Of a stretch of DNA of 64,000 nt, positions 42,769 to 51,601 are shown in pieces. This DNA is from JAVBJN01 sp031546985 (GTDB lineage: Bacteria; Bacteroidota; Bacteroidia; Chitinophagales; Chitinophagaceae). The position numbers and the translations under genes were made by a program. The notes below the pieces were generated by a model. The model was not told where the DNA came from. It made no database searches and saw only the letters and a program-made list of their open reading frames with translations. How positions within the stretch are numbered: the stretch's first letter is position 1; each line of letters starts with the position of its first letter. The stretch is taken from positions 1 to 64,000 of the forward strand of contig JAVBJN010000044.1 of the NCBI GenBank assembly GCA_031546985.1. Reading direction: 5' to 3'.

Positions 42769-45237
42769 TTAATTCATACTTCTTAAATCTTCCGCCATTG
42801 CGGAAATAGCTTTCTGTATGTTTCCCCCAAACTTATCAGCGTATTCCATGAGCTTTACCTTTTCTGTCTGCTCAGTAGTGTAGGCGAGGTATTCTTCCAA
42901 TGAAACTTCAGTGCGGTAAACTTTACTTATTGTCCCGCCCAGGCTGATGAATACCTCTTTGTATTTTTTAGTAGGATCATTGGATTTGTTTACAGAAAGT
43001 ACCAATGCTTTTTCTTTTTCTGTTAACCCCAAGAGTTCCTGTATTTGATCGAACTTGTTTTGGTATTTGGATTGGTCCAATAGGATCTTACAGTCACTAT
43101 TATTGATGATGGCCTGTTTAACTACGGGTGAAGAGATGATGTCTTCGACTTCTTGGGTGACAACAATCGCTTCCCCAAAGAATTTGCGGACGGTTTTGAA
43201 GAGGTATTTGATGTATTCCGCAAACCCTTCTTTCATCAGGGCTTTCCAGGCTTCCTCAATGAGTATCATTTTACGAACGCCCTTCATTTTACGCATCTTG
43301 TTGATGAATACTTCCATGATGATGATCGTAACCACCGGGAAGAGAATGGGGTGATCCTTGATCGCATCAAGCTCGAAAACGATGAACCGTTCTTGCAGCA
43401 GGTTTAAATTCTCGGTGGCATTTAGAAGGTAGTCAAATTCACCTCCTTCGAAATAGGGCCGTAGAACATATAAGAAGTTGTCAATGTCAAAATCCTTTTC
43501 TTTGACGTTATCATTTTTGAGCACCTGAATGTAGCTGTCCAGTAGGAAAGTATATAAGCTGTTGAAACAGGGGAAAATAGCCGGATGATTTTCCAAGTGG
43601 GTGTAGTACCCGCCTATTGCGTTGGATAGAGCCACATACTCACTACGCTTAAATGTCTCGTCGTCTTTTTTCCATAGTGCCAGCAGTAGGGTTTTAATAC
43701 TCTCCTTCTTTTCAGTATCTAAATTATCTCCGGCTCCAATAAAGAAGGGATTAAAACGTATGGGGTTTTCTTCGCTGTAGGTGAAGTAATAACCATTGAC
43801 CATGTCGCACAGTCCTTTGTAGCTATGCCCCACATCAACCAACACAACATGCGTACCTTGCTCATAATAGCTACGAACCATGTGGTTCGTAAAGAAGGAT
43901 TTACCAGAGCCTGAAGGACCTAGGATAAACTTGTTGCGATTGGTACAGATGCCTTTTTTAACAGGCTCATCCGAAATGTCCACATGCACAGGGTTACCCG
44001 TCAGCCGGTCGCCCAAACGGATGCCCATTGGGCTGATCGAAGAACGATAACCGGTTTCCAGGTTGAGGAAACATGCAGCTTGTTCCGCGAATGTGTCAAA
44101 GGAATCGTTCATCGGGAAATCGGCGGCATTTCCGGGAATGCCAGCCCAGAATATTTGGGGCGCACCGATTGTTTCCTGTTTGGCCACCGCGTCCATTTGT
44201 GCGAGGGCCGAGGAAACCATGTTTTTGAGTTCCTTCAGTTCTTCTTTTTCATCCGTCCATACCAAAACATTATAATGAGCCTTTACAGGTAGTCGTTGTT
44301 GGCTGATCGCCTCATTTAAGAAATCGTTGGTTGCGTCTCTCGCGATCAGGTTTTCCCTGCTATAGGCGGATAGGGATTGAAGTCTGAGCCTTTTGCTTTC
44401 CAGCTTTTGAATGGTCTTCTGTGCATCTTCGATAAAGATGTACTGGTTGTAGATATGGGAGCAAGAAAGAAGTTGTCCCAAGGTGGCAGCAAACCCAACG
44501 CTAAATTTGGTTTTATCGGTAGAGTACCGGTCGTAATTAATGCGGCTGCCACAAAGCGCAGGTAAGTCTGCCGCGTCCCCCAATGTGTATAGTTGGCAAT
44601 GTTTAGGCCCCACTTGTAAACCATCACTGAAAGCAATATCGCTGATGCTCAATGGGGTGTTAGCATCACCTAAACCACAGTATTGTTCAATAAGTCCCAT
44701 TTTTCTACTGTGGCTAATGAGATCATCCTCCTTCAAACGGGTAAGCTGTATAAAGCCACTGTCTTCTAGAATCCTTTTGAACTGACCGGCGCAATCTAAG
44801 AAGTCCTGTAGGAGCCCAGGCTTTAGTGTTTCTTCCGGAACAATAGATTTACGCAGTAAGCTGGAGAAGAGAGACGAAGATGGTTTTCTCCCCATTGGCT
44901 TTTGGGTGAGCATGATATAGCAGGAATGATTCAGAAATGGCCTTTCGTTAAAGAATCGATCACTGCTCCTGCTCAGAAAACTGGTGTCCTCGTTTCTAAA
45001 GTCAGGTTTGAAGGTGTCTTTTAAAAACCAGTCCTGCTTGTGAAAAATGCTAAACCGGGGTAATACCTTAATCGCCTTTATCCATGTCTGGTGGAATGCT
45101 TCGTACTCATGATCAGATAGCGTAAATATCTCTGGCAGTTCGGCTTTAAATACAATGGTAATATCTCCCTGTTTGCTTAGTATGCAATCATGTTCGACAT
45201 CCATGATCGGTAAAATTTCATCCAACACTTTTTCCAT
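42769..45237 (-). CDS. traG: TraG, VirB4-type conjugation ATPase
   Basis: This 822-residue cytoplasmic ATPase has the TraG/VirB4 layout. The N-terminal ~400 residues form the VirB4-specific region (SDHEYEAFHQTWIKAIKVLPRFSIFHKQDWF, IGLIEQYCGLG). Walker A is GPSGSGKS (residues 440-447). Walker B is MILIEEAWKAL (about 657-667), followed by VVTQEVEDI. It powers pilus assembly and DNA transfer. It is the largest gene of the operon and follows the 275-residue unknown protein by 36 bp. It is not the coupling protein: no VirD4-type gene is present in the window. Confidence 0.92.
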   Translation of the reverse strand: MEKVLDEILPIMDVEHDCILSKQGDITIVFKAELPEIFTLSDHEYEAFHQTWIKAIKVLPRFSIFHKQDWFLKDTFKPDFRNEDTSFLSRSSDRFFNERPFLNHSCYIMLTQKPMGRKPSSSLFSSLLRKSIVPEETLKPGLLQDFLDCAGQFKRILEDSGFIQLTRLKEDDLISHSRKMGLIEQYCGLGDANTPLSISDIAFSDGLQVGPKHCQLYTLGDAADLPALCGSRINYDRYSTDKTKFSVGFAATLGQLLSCSHIYNQYIFIEDAQKTIQKLESKRLRLQSLSAYSRENLIARDATNDFLNEAISQQRLPVKAHYNVLVWTDEKEELKELKNMVSSALAQMDAVAKQETIGAPQIFWAGIPGNAADFPMNDSFDTFAEQAACFLNLETGYRSSISPMGIRLGDRLTGNPVHVDISDEPVKKGICTNRNKFILGPSGSGKSFFTNHMVRSYYEQGTHVVLVDVGHSYKGLCDMVNGYYFTYSEENPIRFNPFFIGAGDNLDTEKKESIKTLLLALWKKDDETFKRSEYVALSNAIGGYYTHLENHPAIFPCFNSLYTFLLDSYIQVLKNDNVKEKDFDIDNFLYVLRPYFEGGEFDYLLNATENLNLLQERFIVFELDAIKDHPILFPVVTIIIMEVFINKMRKMKGVRKMILIEEAWKALMKEGFAEYIKYLFKTVRKFFGEAIVVTQEVEDIISSPVVKQAIINNSDCKILLDQSKYQNKFDQIQELLGLTEKEKALVLSVNKSNDPTKKYKEVFISLGGTISKVYRTEVSLEEYLAYTTEQTEKVKLMEYADKFGGNIQKAISAMAEDLRSMN

Positions 45238-45273
45238 CTTACTTTTATTTTAATGGTTCTCACTCTTAGAACA

Positions 45274-46101
45274 TCATAGTTTGGTACCTCTGCGTTGTCG
45301 CTTTATGGATTGATCCGATACTTTCGTTTGCTGCGACTCTGATTGTTGTCTTTGTAATTTTTTGATGTTCTCATTTATCGTTTCTTCAATACCGGTCTCT
45401 TTCCAATGAATTATTTTGGCCTCGAAATGTGGTTTAATATTGATTTTCTTTAAGTCTTCCGTTTCCGCATAACCCCATTTTCTATTAACCCCAACAGGAT
45501 CTAATACCCGCTCATGAGGAAATTCAATTACAATCAATTCTTTAGGGATAGCTAGGATGGTGTTAAAGTCTGGTTCCTGAAACTCGCGTGTTCTTGGGTT
45601 GTAGGGAATGATATACCGGTTCTTTACTTCGTCGTAATAATTGTCTATTTCGCTAAACTGGATTCCTTTGGAATGAAAGTCATCTTTTGGTCGAAGCATA
45701 TCCATTGGAATATCTACATAGAATAGATGACCAGCAATATCAATGGTAGTTAGCCTTCCCATTTGCCTTTGTTGCAGTGCTGACTGGTCGACCATCAAGT
45801 CAAAATCAGTTTTCCCCTTAATGTTTCGCATCGAAATCCCATATTTTTCGGCCATTCCTACAGGGTCGAGATCGACCATCTCTGGTATTTGTAAGGTTGT
45901 AATCTCTTGATCCGTGCCAAAAAGGGATGGTAGGTTTTTATCCTTTATGCTATAGTCAAAGACATATCCATTGCCGACATCCTTCATTTCAAAGAAAGAA
46001 ATGACATTTTCAGGATTTGATTTTTCTCTCAATTCAACCTTGTCTACATCTACAAGAAAGTCGGTTCCTTCAATAGTATAAATCGGAAGTTTTCTTTTCA
46101 T
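45274..46101 (-). CDS. Transfer-operon protein of unknown function
   Basis: The 275-residue protein has no signal peptide or membrane helix and is rich in acidic and aromatic residues. Two related segments are visible. YTIEGTDFLVDVDKVELREKSNPENVISFFEMKDVG, near the start, is echoed later by IDIAGHLFYVDIPMDMLRPKDDF. Also, PEMVDLDPVGMAEKYGISMRN pairs with PHERVLDPVGVNRKWGYAETED. It may therefore be an internal duplication of a ~120-residue module. It overlaps the DUF4133 gene by 4 bp and lies just before traG, so it probably works with the ATPase. It is known to me only as a hypothetical protein in Bacteroidota elements. Confidence 0.65.
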   Translation of the reverse strand: MKRKLPIYTIEGTDFLVDVDKVELREKSNPENVISFFEMKDVGNGYVFDYSIKDKNLPSLFGTDQEITTLQIPEMVDLDPVGMAEKYGISMRNIKGKTDFDLMVDQSALQQRQMGRLTTIDIAGHLFYVDIPMDMLRPKDDFHSKGIQFSEIDNYYDEVKNRYIIPYNPRTREFQEPDFNTILAIPKELIVIEFPHERVLDPVGVNRKWGYAETEDLKKINIKPHFEAKIIHWKETGIEETINENIKKLQRQQSESQQTKVSDQSIKRQRRGTKL

Positions 46102-46427
46102 GGTCTTTTAGTTTTAATGAGTATGAAAACTTTTCTACTCCGGGATTTAATCACTTTAGGTACCTGTTTACGGGCAAGGCTTTTCATTAGACCATGTTCA
46201 CCATATTTATTGCTCATGCGATAAATGCGTATGACCAGAAAAGTGCCAGCAGTAAGAATAACTCCGATGCATATAAGAGATGGTATTCCAATGATGTACA
46301 TGATGGCAAAGAGAATAAGCAGGATCACCACTCCGCCGCACAGATACCATATATACTGGGCCTTTAAGCCTTTGAACTCAATGCTCTGGTTAATGCCCTT
46401 ATTGATTTTGTAAACGCTGTTTGCCAT
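46098..46427 (-). CDS. traF: TraF-type DUF4133 conjugation membrane protein
   Basis: The 109-residue protein has two TM helices (YIWYLCGGVVILLILFAIMYIIG and SLICIGVILTAGTFLVIRIYRM) and a basic tail, and starts with the characteristic VYKINKGINQSIEFKGLKAQYIW. This is the DUF4133/TraF pattern, equivalent to VirB3. It is an inner-membrane T4SS component that works next to the VirB4-like TraG. Its 3' end overlaps the start of the next gene by 4 bp. It lies 36 bp downstream of a 142-residue unknown gene. Confidence 0.85.
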   Translation of the reverse strand: MANSVYKINKGINQSIEFKGLKAQYIWYLCGGVVILLILFAIMYIIGIPSLICIGVILTAGTFLVIRIYRMSNKYGEHGLMKSLARKQVPKVIKSRSRKVFILIKTKRP

Positions 46428-46463
46428 TTGTTATGAATATTTCAGTATTCTACTGCTGATCTA

Positions 46464-46892
46464 CTAATGGATATGGTTATGTATCTGCTCGATGATGGCA
46501 TATCTTAAATGCCGGTTATTTTCGGTCTCTACAGAAAACTCAAAGCTTTCGAAACAGTCTTTACATGCATTGATCACGTCAATGATCTCGGAGGTCAGGG
46601 TGCCATTCTCTTTCAGCCGGTAGTAATGATCCTCGAACTCTTCTTCCAGCACAGATCGGATATATAGAAATTTAGAAGGCTTGAGTTGCTTTGTCATTTC
46701 TTCCAGGCATAATTCTTCAATGGCATATAGGGGCCTACCTTCTGCTTGCAGTTTCTCCACAAGAGGTAGAACACCATTTACTTTTTCCTCCAGGTACTGC
46801 GTGACGGAAAAATCATTTTGTAGGCTAATCATCAGATCCGGATTATGGTGAACGATGTAAGCCCACATTTTTTCTTTCAGGATGTTTTGCAT
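46464..46892 (-). CDS. Transfer-operon protein of unknown function, 142 residues
   Basis: The small protein is soluble and helical, with an acidic region (VLEEEFEDHYYRLKENGTLTSEIIDVINACKDCFESFEF) and two Cys residues. No signal peptide or membrane segment is visible. It sits between the TraE (DUF4134) and TraF (DUF4133) genes, with gaps of 9 and 36 bp, inside the leftward operon. I have no family for it. The N-terminal part (MWAYIVHHNPDLMISLQNDFSVTQYLEEKVNGVLPLVEKLQAEG) suggests a small helical bundle. A regulatory or chaperone role in transfer is possible but unsupported. Confidence 0.6.
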   Translation of the reverse strand: MQNILKEKMWAYIVHHNPDLMISLQNDFSVTQYLEEKVNGVLPLVEKLQAEGRPLYAIEELCLEEMTKQLKPSKFLYIRSVLEEEFEDHYYRLKENGTLTSEIIDVINACKDCFESFEFSVETENNRHLRYAIIEQIHNHIH

Positions 46893-46901
46893 AACTCCGA
46901 T

Positions 46902-47252
46902 TTAGATTCCAAAGAAGGATTTGATAACAGTGGTAACAACAACCAGGAAAACACAGCTGCCAAACCATGCCGCGGCCACTTTTCCTGTGTCCTGGTCACC
47001 TGCGTTCCACTTTTGATACACTTTCACAGCTCCAATAAGGCCGACAATAGCACCTACTGCGTACATAAGGTTCGTGCCTGCCGCGAAGTAGCTGCGAACC
47101 TTTTGGTTCGCTTCATTGATTCCGGCGATGCCATCCTGGGCAAATGCCGAATAACGACAAACGATAATAGCCGCCATTGTGATACCGAAGGAGATTAACT
47201 TCTTTCGGTTCAGCTTTACTTGTTTCTTTCTCTTCATTTCCATAACACACAT
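46902..47252 (-). CDS. traE: TraE-type DUF4134 conjugation protein
   Basis: This 116-residue protein has a basic N-terminus, a signal-like helix (LISFGITMAAIIVCRYSAFAQ) and two further TM helices (NLMYAVGAIVGLIGAVKVYQKW and VAAAWFGSCVFLVVVTTVIKSFF). The GINEANQKVRSYFAAGTNLMYAVGAIVGLIGAVKVYQKWN signature is the DUF4134/TraE family, related to VirB2-like pilin subunits. Met codons at 47252, 47243 and 47237 are all possible starts; I keep the longest. It is near the start of the transfer operon, after the gene at 47369-47851. Confidence 0.85.
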   Translation of the reverse strand: MCVMEMKRKKQVKLNRKKLISFGITMAAIIVCRYSAFAQDGIAGINEANQKVRSYFAAGTNLMYAVGAIVGLIGAVKVYQKWNAGDQDTGKVAAAWFGSCVFLVVVTTVIKSFFGI

Positions 47253-47368
47253 TTTTTAAAGCTTTGAATAGGAATAAAAAAGCGGAGGATCTCGCCGACA
47301 CATACCCGTTTCCTGTCACACCATGCTATTCCGCACCGGGACGGTCAGGGAGATGCCTCCGCAATGGA

Positions 47369-47851
47369 CTATACGCTGGCCCTCCACAACAAATCCATTC
47401 TACTTTCACTCAGCGTATGCGTCCCATATTTTTGGGTTTCTGAAACAATAAGATTGTTGATTGCCTCCCGGAATGCAGGTTTGTTCAGAGCGGGGTATTG
47501 TTTGATCTGGCTATGCAGTGCCGTCAGAAACTCTTCTTGGATGTAATTTTTATCGGAAGCGTCCTGTATTATTCTCTTTAAAAGACCGGAGAGTTCGTTG
47601 GCTTGCTTGAACAGAAGGTCTGTTTCCTCATCCGCGATTAGGGGGATAACCGCAGCGCCGGGCGTGGTAACATCTTCAGCTGTGTTAAATTCATCTTTAC
47701 GCAAAAATGTATCACGACCATACCGGTTCTTGCCAGATAGTAGTTGTTTAATGTCGCCTTTAAAGTATTTAATCAGGACTACGAAATAGTAGAGGGTAGA
47801 CAGCAGCAGTATTGCTGTTAGGTATTGTCCCCAGGAGATGTTTGTAAACAT
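47369..47851 (-). CDS. First gene of the transfer operon, membrane protein of unknown function
   Basis: The protein has one membrane helix near the start (YLTAILLLSTLYYFVVLIKYF) followed by an acidic, helical cytoplasmic part. The ATG at 47851 is preferred; a GTG at 47872 would add seven polar residues. It is unnamed in the CTnDOT nomenclature I know, but its position directly before the TraE-family gene suggests a T4SS accessory protein. Its promoter region contains a perfect 18-bp palindrome about 57 bp before the ATG. It is the first gene of the 14-kb leftward operon. Confidence 0.6.
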   Translation of the reverse strand: MFTNISWGQYLTAILLLSTLYYFVVLIKYFKGDIKQLLSGKNRYGRDTFLRKDEFNTAEDVTTPGAAVIPLIADEETDLLFKQANELSGLLKRIIQDASDKNYIQEEFLTALHSQIKQYPALNKPAFREAINNLIVSETQKYGTHTLSESRMDLLWRASV

Positions 47852-47907
47852 AGTTGTGTTTTTTTCTGACACAAAAATGCTTTGAGTGGGAAACCTTAAT
47901 TCACAGC

Positions 47908-47925
47908 TTTTCCCAGCTGGGAAAA
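47908..47925. promoter_or_regulatory. Perfect 18-bp palindrome upstream of the transfer operon
   Basis: TTTTCCCAGCTGGGAAAA is fully self-complementary and lies 56 bp before the ATG of the first transfer gene, within the ~300-bp spacer after the CBASS 2 operon. It is a good candidate for the binding site of an element regulator. The rest of this spacer (47926-48168) shows only small hairpins, for example CCCTTA/TAAGGG at 48021-48035. Confidence 0.55.
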
Positions 47926-48168
47926 ATTTATTTTAGCACCTAAAGTGGTAAGCGTTGATCTAAATAGAAGCATTGTTGGACGAAGAATAGGTGGTAAGTG
48001 GCCATTTTCATCCTTTTTGACCCTTATTTTAAGGGTATGCTAGTTGGTCAGTCAATCAATGGAAATCATTGTTTATTGCATTTAAACTAGTAAGCCCTAA
48101 CTTACATTGATATATAGATTTGGGCTTGGTAAGTTGAGCCGACGGGCAAGTGTATATGCTGATGACTA

Positions 48169-49242
48169 TTATTCAAATATCTCTTTCAGATAGTGAGGAT
48201 TATCTTCGACAGCTTTTATGTCTTGCCAAAGTTTGTTAGCGATATATTGTTTTTCAAAACTTGACATTTTTCTTGTTAAGTTATTATTTGAATTCGCAGG
48301 ATCAATGACGGATGCGTGATTGAGCTTGTTTGCAATAAAATCCATGCAATTAAGTAGATTCTCAGTTATCGAATAATGTGTACCGAAAAAGTTTTTCGAT
48401 AGTGCTCTTACCACACTATGGACAATGACAATGGTAGGTAAGTTTAGATTATTTCTATCTCTATATAGTTTAATAAGCCTTATAGCTTTTCTTGCTTCCG
48501 GCTTGTTTATTGTGATTCGCTTTTGGGAATTAACATTAATCTTGAAAGAACTCCCTTTTTGCCATATCCAGGTTGGTCGTTTATAAAGATTCAGAGTTTT
48601 ATTTAATCTGTAGTCGCCAACTTCCCTTCCTGGAACAATATCAAAGTGGAATTCCAAACCATTATGATCAAAAATTAACCCGATAGCTTTGGTATGTTTT
48701 CTGATGAATGCTTTGTTGTGAAAGACCTCCCCTAATTTAGTAACGACATCGTTGTACATATCAAATAGTGATGAATAGCTATTCTTTTTAAAAGGAAGAA
48801 TAATGTCAAAATCATAATTGGATACATTTGCTGTTCTATTATGGAAAGAGCCCGTATCCTCAGGCACGCTAACAAGAGAATCCTTGAATACCTCCGACAG
48901 GACTTGCTTTACTCTTTTTCGGACATCAATTGCTATCCTGAACAATTCAGGGTCAGATTTTAAATTCTCCTGACTTATTTGTTTTTGCAAGTATTCATCA
49001 GGGTCGAATGGCAGCTTGGCTTCATTACCCATTATGTAGTGGTAATATGCCTTTCCTAAAGCAGCACCAGCGATACCCCCCAATAAGGCAATTTTAAAGG
49101 TGCGCATCCCATCATAGGTTTCCCAAGTAAATCTTTGCTCTTGGTCTTTGTGTTCTAGCCACTGTTGTAAGATATCAAACCCTATTGCTGCAAGCGAAAT
49201 TCCTGTAGCTCCATATGTTATATAGCGTTGTTGTCGTTTCAT
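48169..49242 (-). CDS. Membrane-anchored second CD-NTase-like nucleotidyltransferase
   Basis: This 357-residue protein starts with two Gly- and Ala-rich hydrophobic segments (GATGISLAAIGFDIL and FKIALLGGIAGAALG) that look like membrane hairpins. A full nucleotidyltransferase core follows. GSFHNRT (Gly131, Ser132), the metal site DFD (Asp144 and Asp146) and FHFDIVPG (Asp201) form an intact triad. The remaining sequence (KAIRLIKLYRDRN) fits the CD-NTase helical C-terminal domain. It is the last gene of the CBASS 2 operon, 3 bp after the E2-like gene. It may be a second signal synthase tethered to the membrane, or an effector that modifies a target by nucleotidyl transfer. I know no experimentally described precedent for this pairing. 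Confidence 0.78.
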   Translation of the reverse strand: MKRQQRYITYGATGISLAAIGFDILQQWLEHKDQEQRFTWETYDGMRTFKIALLGGIAGAALGKAYYHYIMGNEAKLPFDPDEYLQKQISQENLKSDPELFRIAIDVRKRVKQVLSEVFKDSLVSVPEDTGSFHNRTANVSNYDFDIILPFKKNSYSSLFDMYNDVVTKLGEVFHNKAFIRKHTKAIGLIFDHNGLEFHFDIVPGREVGDYRLNKTLNLYKRPTWIWQKGSSFKINVNSQKRITINKPEARKAIRLIKLYRDRNNLNLPTIVIVHSVVRALSKNFFGTHYSITENLLNCMDFIANKLNHASVIDPANSNNNLTRKMSSFEKQYIANKLWQDIKAVEDNPHYLKEIFE

Positions 49243-49245
49243 GCC

Positions 49246-49665
49246 TTAATTTTTGGGATGTATACCTCCTCCGTTCCAATCTCCAGAAATATGCCAATCT
49301 TCATAATAATAAAGCCATAGGGAGGTCCATGGTATTATTGTGTCACTGATAAAGTCTATGTATCTAAATTCGCAATATTTTGGATAGAACAAACATAGTT
49401 TTTCCCCAGGGTAAATATGCGGAATTGCATCACCATTGAAATTCTTTATTAATTCTGGTTTTAGCACCGATATCTGAGGAGGCGTTAGATGGCGATATTT
49501 TATCTCCACTAGATAAGTTTCACTACGGGCAGTAGGCTGCAAAGATCCTATCGCTCGGAGAGAATTTCGATCAAATGTTACTTTGAATCCTGGGCATTTT
49601 GCTCTGATCGCATTTACTTGTTCAAGTAGTGTTTTACTTCTAATTTTGATACCCTGCTTTTTCAT
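49246..49665 (-). CDS. E2-like protein of a type II-short CBASS (Cap2-like, E1-less)
   Basis: The 139-residue protein shows the E2 (ubiquitin-conjugating) layout of short CBASS operons. SETYLVEIKYRHLTPPQISVL is followed by HIYPGEKLCLFYP, where Cys91 is the likely active-site Cys. IADTI-type ISDTIIPWTSLWLYYYEDWHISGDWNGGGIHPK is the very characteristic C-terminal block of this family. In these systems the E2-like protein is thought to attach the CD-NTase C-terminus to a target and prime it. The gene overlaps the CD-NTase stop by 1 bp. No E1-like or deubiquitinase-like partner (full Cap2 or Cap3) is present. Confidence 0.85.
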   Translation of the reverse strand: MKKQGIKIRSKTLLEQVNAIRAKCPGFKVTFDRNSLRAIGSLQPTARSETYLVEIKYRHLTPPQISVLKPELIKNFNGDAIPHIYPGEKLCLFYPKYCEFRYIDFISDTIIPWTSLWLYYYEDWHISGDWNGGGIHPKN

Positions 49666-50795
49666 TATTCGCCGAAAAATGTATTCGCTTTAACTGGAAT
49701 TGCTGAAGCTGTACTTATAGCTCCGAGAATGCCTGAACGACGATTTATTCCCAATAGGTTTTTATTTCTGGTTGTTTCTATCATATTTGTTTGATCTGCC
49801 TGCGCTTTAAGAAAGACATCTTCACCAAATAGGCCTTTAAATACACGACTTTCATTCAAAACTCCCTGTTGTTTTTTTAGTGATTGCCATTCATTATAAA
49901 GGTGTTGACAGAATTTTTGGAACGCAATATAGTATTGAGGTTCTTGTTCCCATTTATCCGTGAAATCTTCTTCCTCATTAACTGGATTCAGTACCTTGAT
50001 CCGTGTATATGACCCAGAAACCTGGGTTTGTATTTTTGAGATAACATTATCAACAGTATCGAAAATACTGTCTTCTCCAGCATAAAATCTTCCGATAATT
50101 GTTGTTAGGACAATACTAGATGTTTTGTAGGTGTCATCTTTTTGAAAGTAAATATCCCTATATCGTTTAATGAGTTGTACTGCTCGTTGAAGAGGTTTTT
50201 TATTGTTAAAATTATCAGCTGGTAAATCCTCAGCTAGTAACGCTTTTTCTAATAGGCTAATTTTAACCATGTTGGCTCTATCGAGAAACCATGTTGCATA
50301 CCCCCTGGGGTTACTGCTTACCCATGTTCCAAGTTTTTTATCCGGAACCCGGAGTTTATTCTCATCCCAATCATTTTCTTGAATACCGGGGAGGATATCC
50401 ATGTGGAAATTTCCTGCATAATTCAAACGTAAGCATCTGTTTTTGGGTTCCAACATCTTACGATAAATTTCATGTTCTTCTAGTCGTCTTTTTAATTCAT
50501 CATAAATTCGTTGTGGTGAGTGAACTGACCATTTGGTTTTAATGTGTAATGCTATGTCCAGGTCAAATTCATCCTTTTCAATAGGCTTTACTGTTGTTAG
50601 TATTCTAACTGAACCGTGTGGGTATACATCGTATTTAAATGGTTTGAAAAACTTTTCATCCGCTTCAATCCAGTTTTTAACTGCTTCATAATGTTCAATC
50701 ATTTGGTCGTACCGGGTTTTGCCTAGCTGCAGGCTTTCCGCCATTTTATCAAGTAGATCGTCGACCTGAGTCCTAGGGTCTTGTAGTGTTATCAT
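49665..50795 (-). CDS. CD-NTase of a type II-short CBASS
   Basis: The 376-residue enzyme has GSVRILTTV (Gly61, Ser62), DLD (Asp78 and Asp80) and FHMDILPGI (Asp133): an intact metal triad of a cGAS/DncV-like nucleotidyltransferase. The C-terminus ends VKANTFFGE, similar to the flexible C-terminal tails that E2-like Cap2 proteins recognise in type II CBASS. It should make a cyclic oligonucleotide after infection. It overlaps the NUDIX effector gene by 4 bp and the E2-like gene by 1 bp, so translation is coupled. Class assignment to one clade is not possible by eye. The C-terminal Glu is a small departure from the Gly- or Ala-ended examples I recall. Confidence 0.9.
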   Translation of the reverse strand: MITLQDPRTQVDDLLDKMAESLQLGKTRYDQMIEHYEAVKNWIEADEKFFKPFKYDVYPHGSVRILTTVKPIEKDEFDLDIALHIKTKWSVHSPQRIYDELKRRLEEHEIYRKMLEPKNRCLRLNYAGNFHMDILPGIQENDWDENKLRVPDKKLGTWVSSNPRGYATWFLDRANMVKISLLEKALLAEDLPADNFNNKKPLQRAVQLIKRYRDIYFQKDDTYKTSSIVLTTIIGRFYAGEDSIFDTVDNVISKIQTQVSGSYTRIKVLNPVNEEEDFTDKWEQEPQYYIAFQKFCQHLYNEWQSLKKQQGVLNESRVFKGLFGEDVFLKAQADQTNMIETTRNKNLLGINRRSGILGAISTASAIPVKANTFFGE

Positions 50796-51595
50796 TTGGG
50801 TAGTATTTTAAAAGTGTGAGGAAGAATTACATCGCCTTTATGGGATGCTTTCTTTCTTATTTCTTCTGGTGTTGCAAATAGAATTTGATCTGGAATAGCT
50901 CTCAATTGGAGAATTGCTTGTTTTTGCAAATCAGTTTCAAACCGCAATTCAAAAATGTCCGCATATCTCAACTCGTCTTCAGGATAAACAGGAGATTTTA
51001 ATACTCCTTCTACATGTTTACCTATGTATACATATTTTATATGCTTGAATGATTCTTCTGGTAAAAATCCGGATGCGACCAATTCCTCATGAAACTCACG
51101 ACAAGGATCTATTTCTCTGTTTTTTCGACTTTCGAACCACTTAAGAAATGCTAACAGATTTTTCCTCCTTTTAATAATAATTCTCAGATCATGCTCCGTG
51201 TCTTCATCTCTGGGTACACGGTTACAAGGTTCAATTCCAAGTTTGTCGAACATATCACGATTTTCCTCCTTGAGATACTTGTATGCTCCACCTACAGGTT
51301 GAAAGCCGGGATTATCTTTCTTATGCCGCTTAATCAATACATATTGGCCATTTATTTCAATTCTGAATAAATAGGCTACTGTTACACGTACCGGTTGTTT
51401 ACTTTTGAAAACCAATGTTTTTAATATGTTCCATTGCTTTCTGTTTTCAACAAGGAATGTGATAAATTCAACGAATCCTCCGATAACGAAGCCTAAAGAG
51501 ATTTTAAATACGGTACCTCGTGGTTCCGCCACTTTAAGGAATATGCAGGCTATCAAACCTGCACATCCTAATAAAAAACTGATTTTACCTTTCAT
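50792..51595 (-). CDS. 2TM-NUDIX CBASS effector (Cap16-like)
   Basis: Two N-terminal membrane helices (SFLLGCAGLIACIFL and KISLGFVIGGFVEFITFLVE) are followed by a NUDIX-like domain. The signature helix is REFHEELVASG (Arg166 to Gly176), preceded by GFQPVGGAYKYLKEE. A C-terminal segment (DVILPHTFKIL) ends the fold. This matches the SMODS-associated NUDIX domain of Cap16, in which cyclic nucleotide binding is thought to make the membrane part disrupt the inner membrane. The length of 267 residues is typical. It is the second gene of the CBASS 2 operon, after the DUF2188 gene, and overlaps the CD-NTase gene by 4 bp. Confidence 0.85.
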   Translation of the reverse strand: MKGKISFLLGCAGLIACIFLKVAEPRGTVFKISLGFVIGGFVEFITFLVENRKQWNILKTLVFKSKQPVRVTVAYLFRIEINGQYVLIKRHKKDNPGFQPVGGAYKYLKEENRDMFDKLGIEPCNRVPRDEDTEHDLRIIIKRRKNLLAFLKWFESRKNREIDPCREFHEELVASGFLPEESFKHIKYVYIGKHVEGVLKSPVYPEDELRYADIFELRFETDLQKQAILQLRAIPDQILFATPEEIRKKASHKGDVILPHTFKILPK

Positions 51596-51601
51596 AAGAA
51601 G

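Noticed and set aside
49246..49665. A full Cap2 (E1-E2 fusion) or Cap3 peptidase in CBASS 2
   Set aside because: The protein is only 139 residues with the E2 block, and no ThiF/E1 or JAB domain is encoded nearby.
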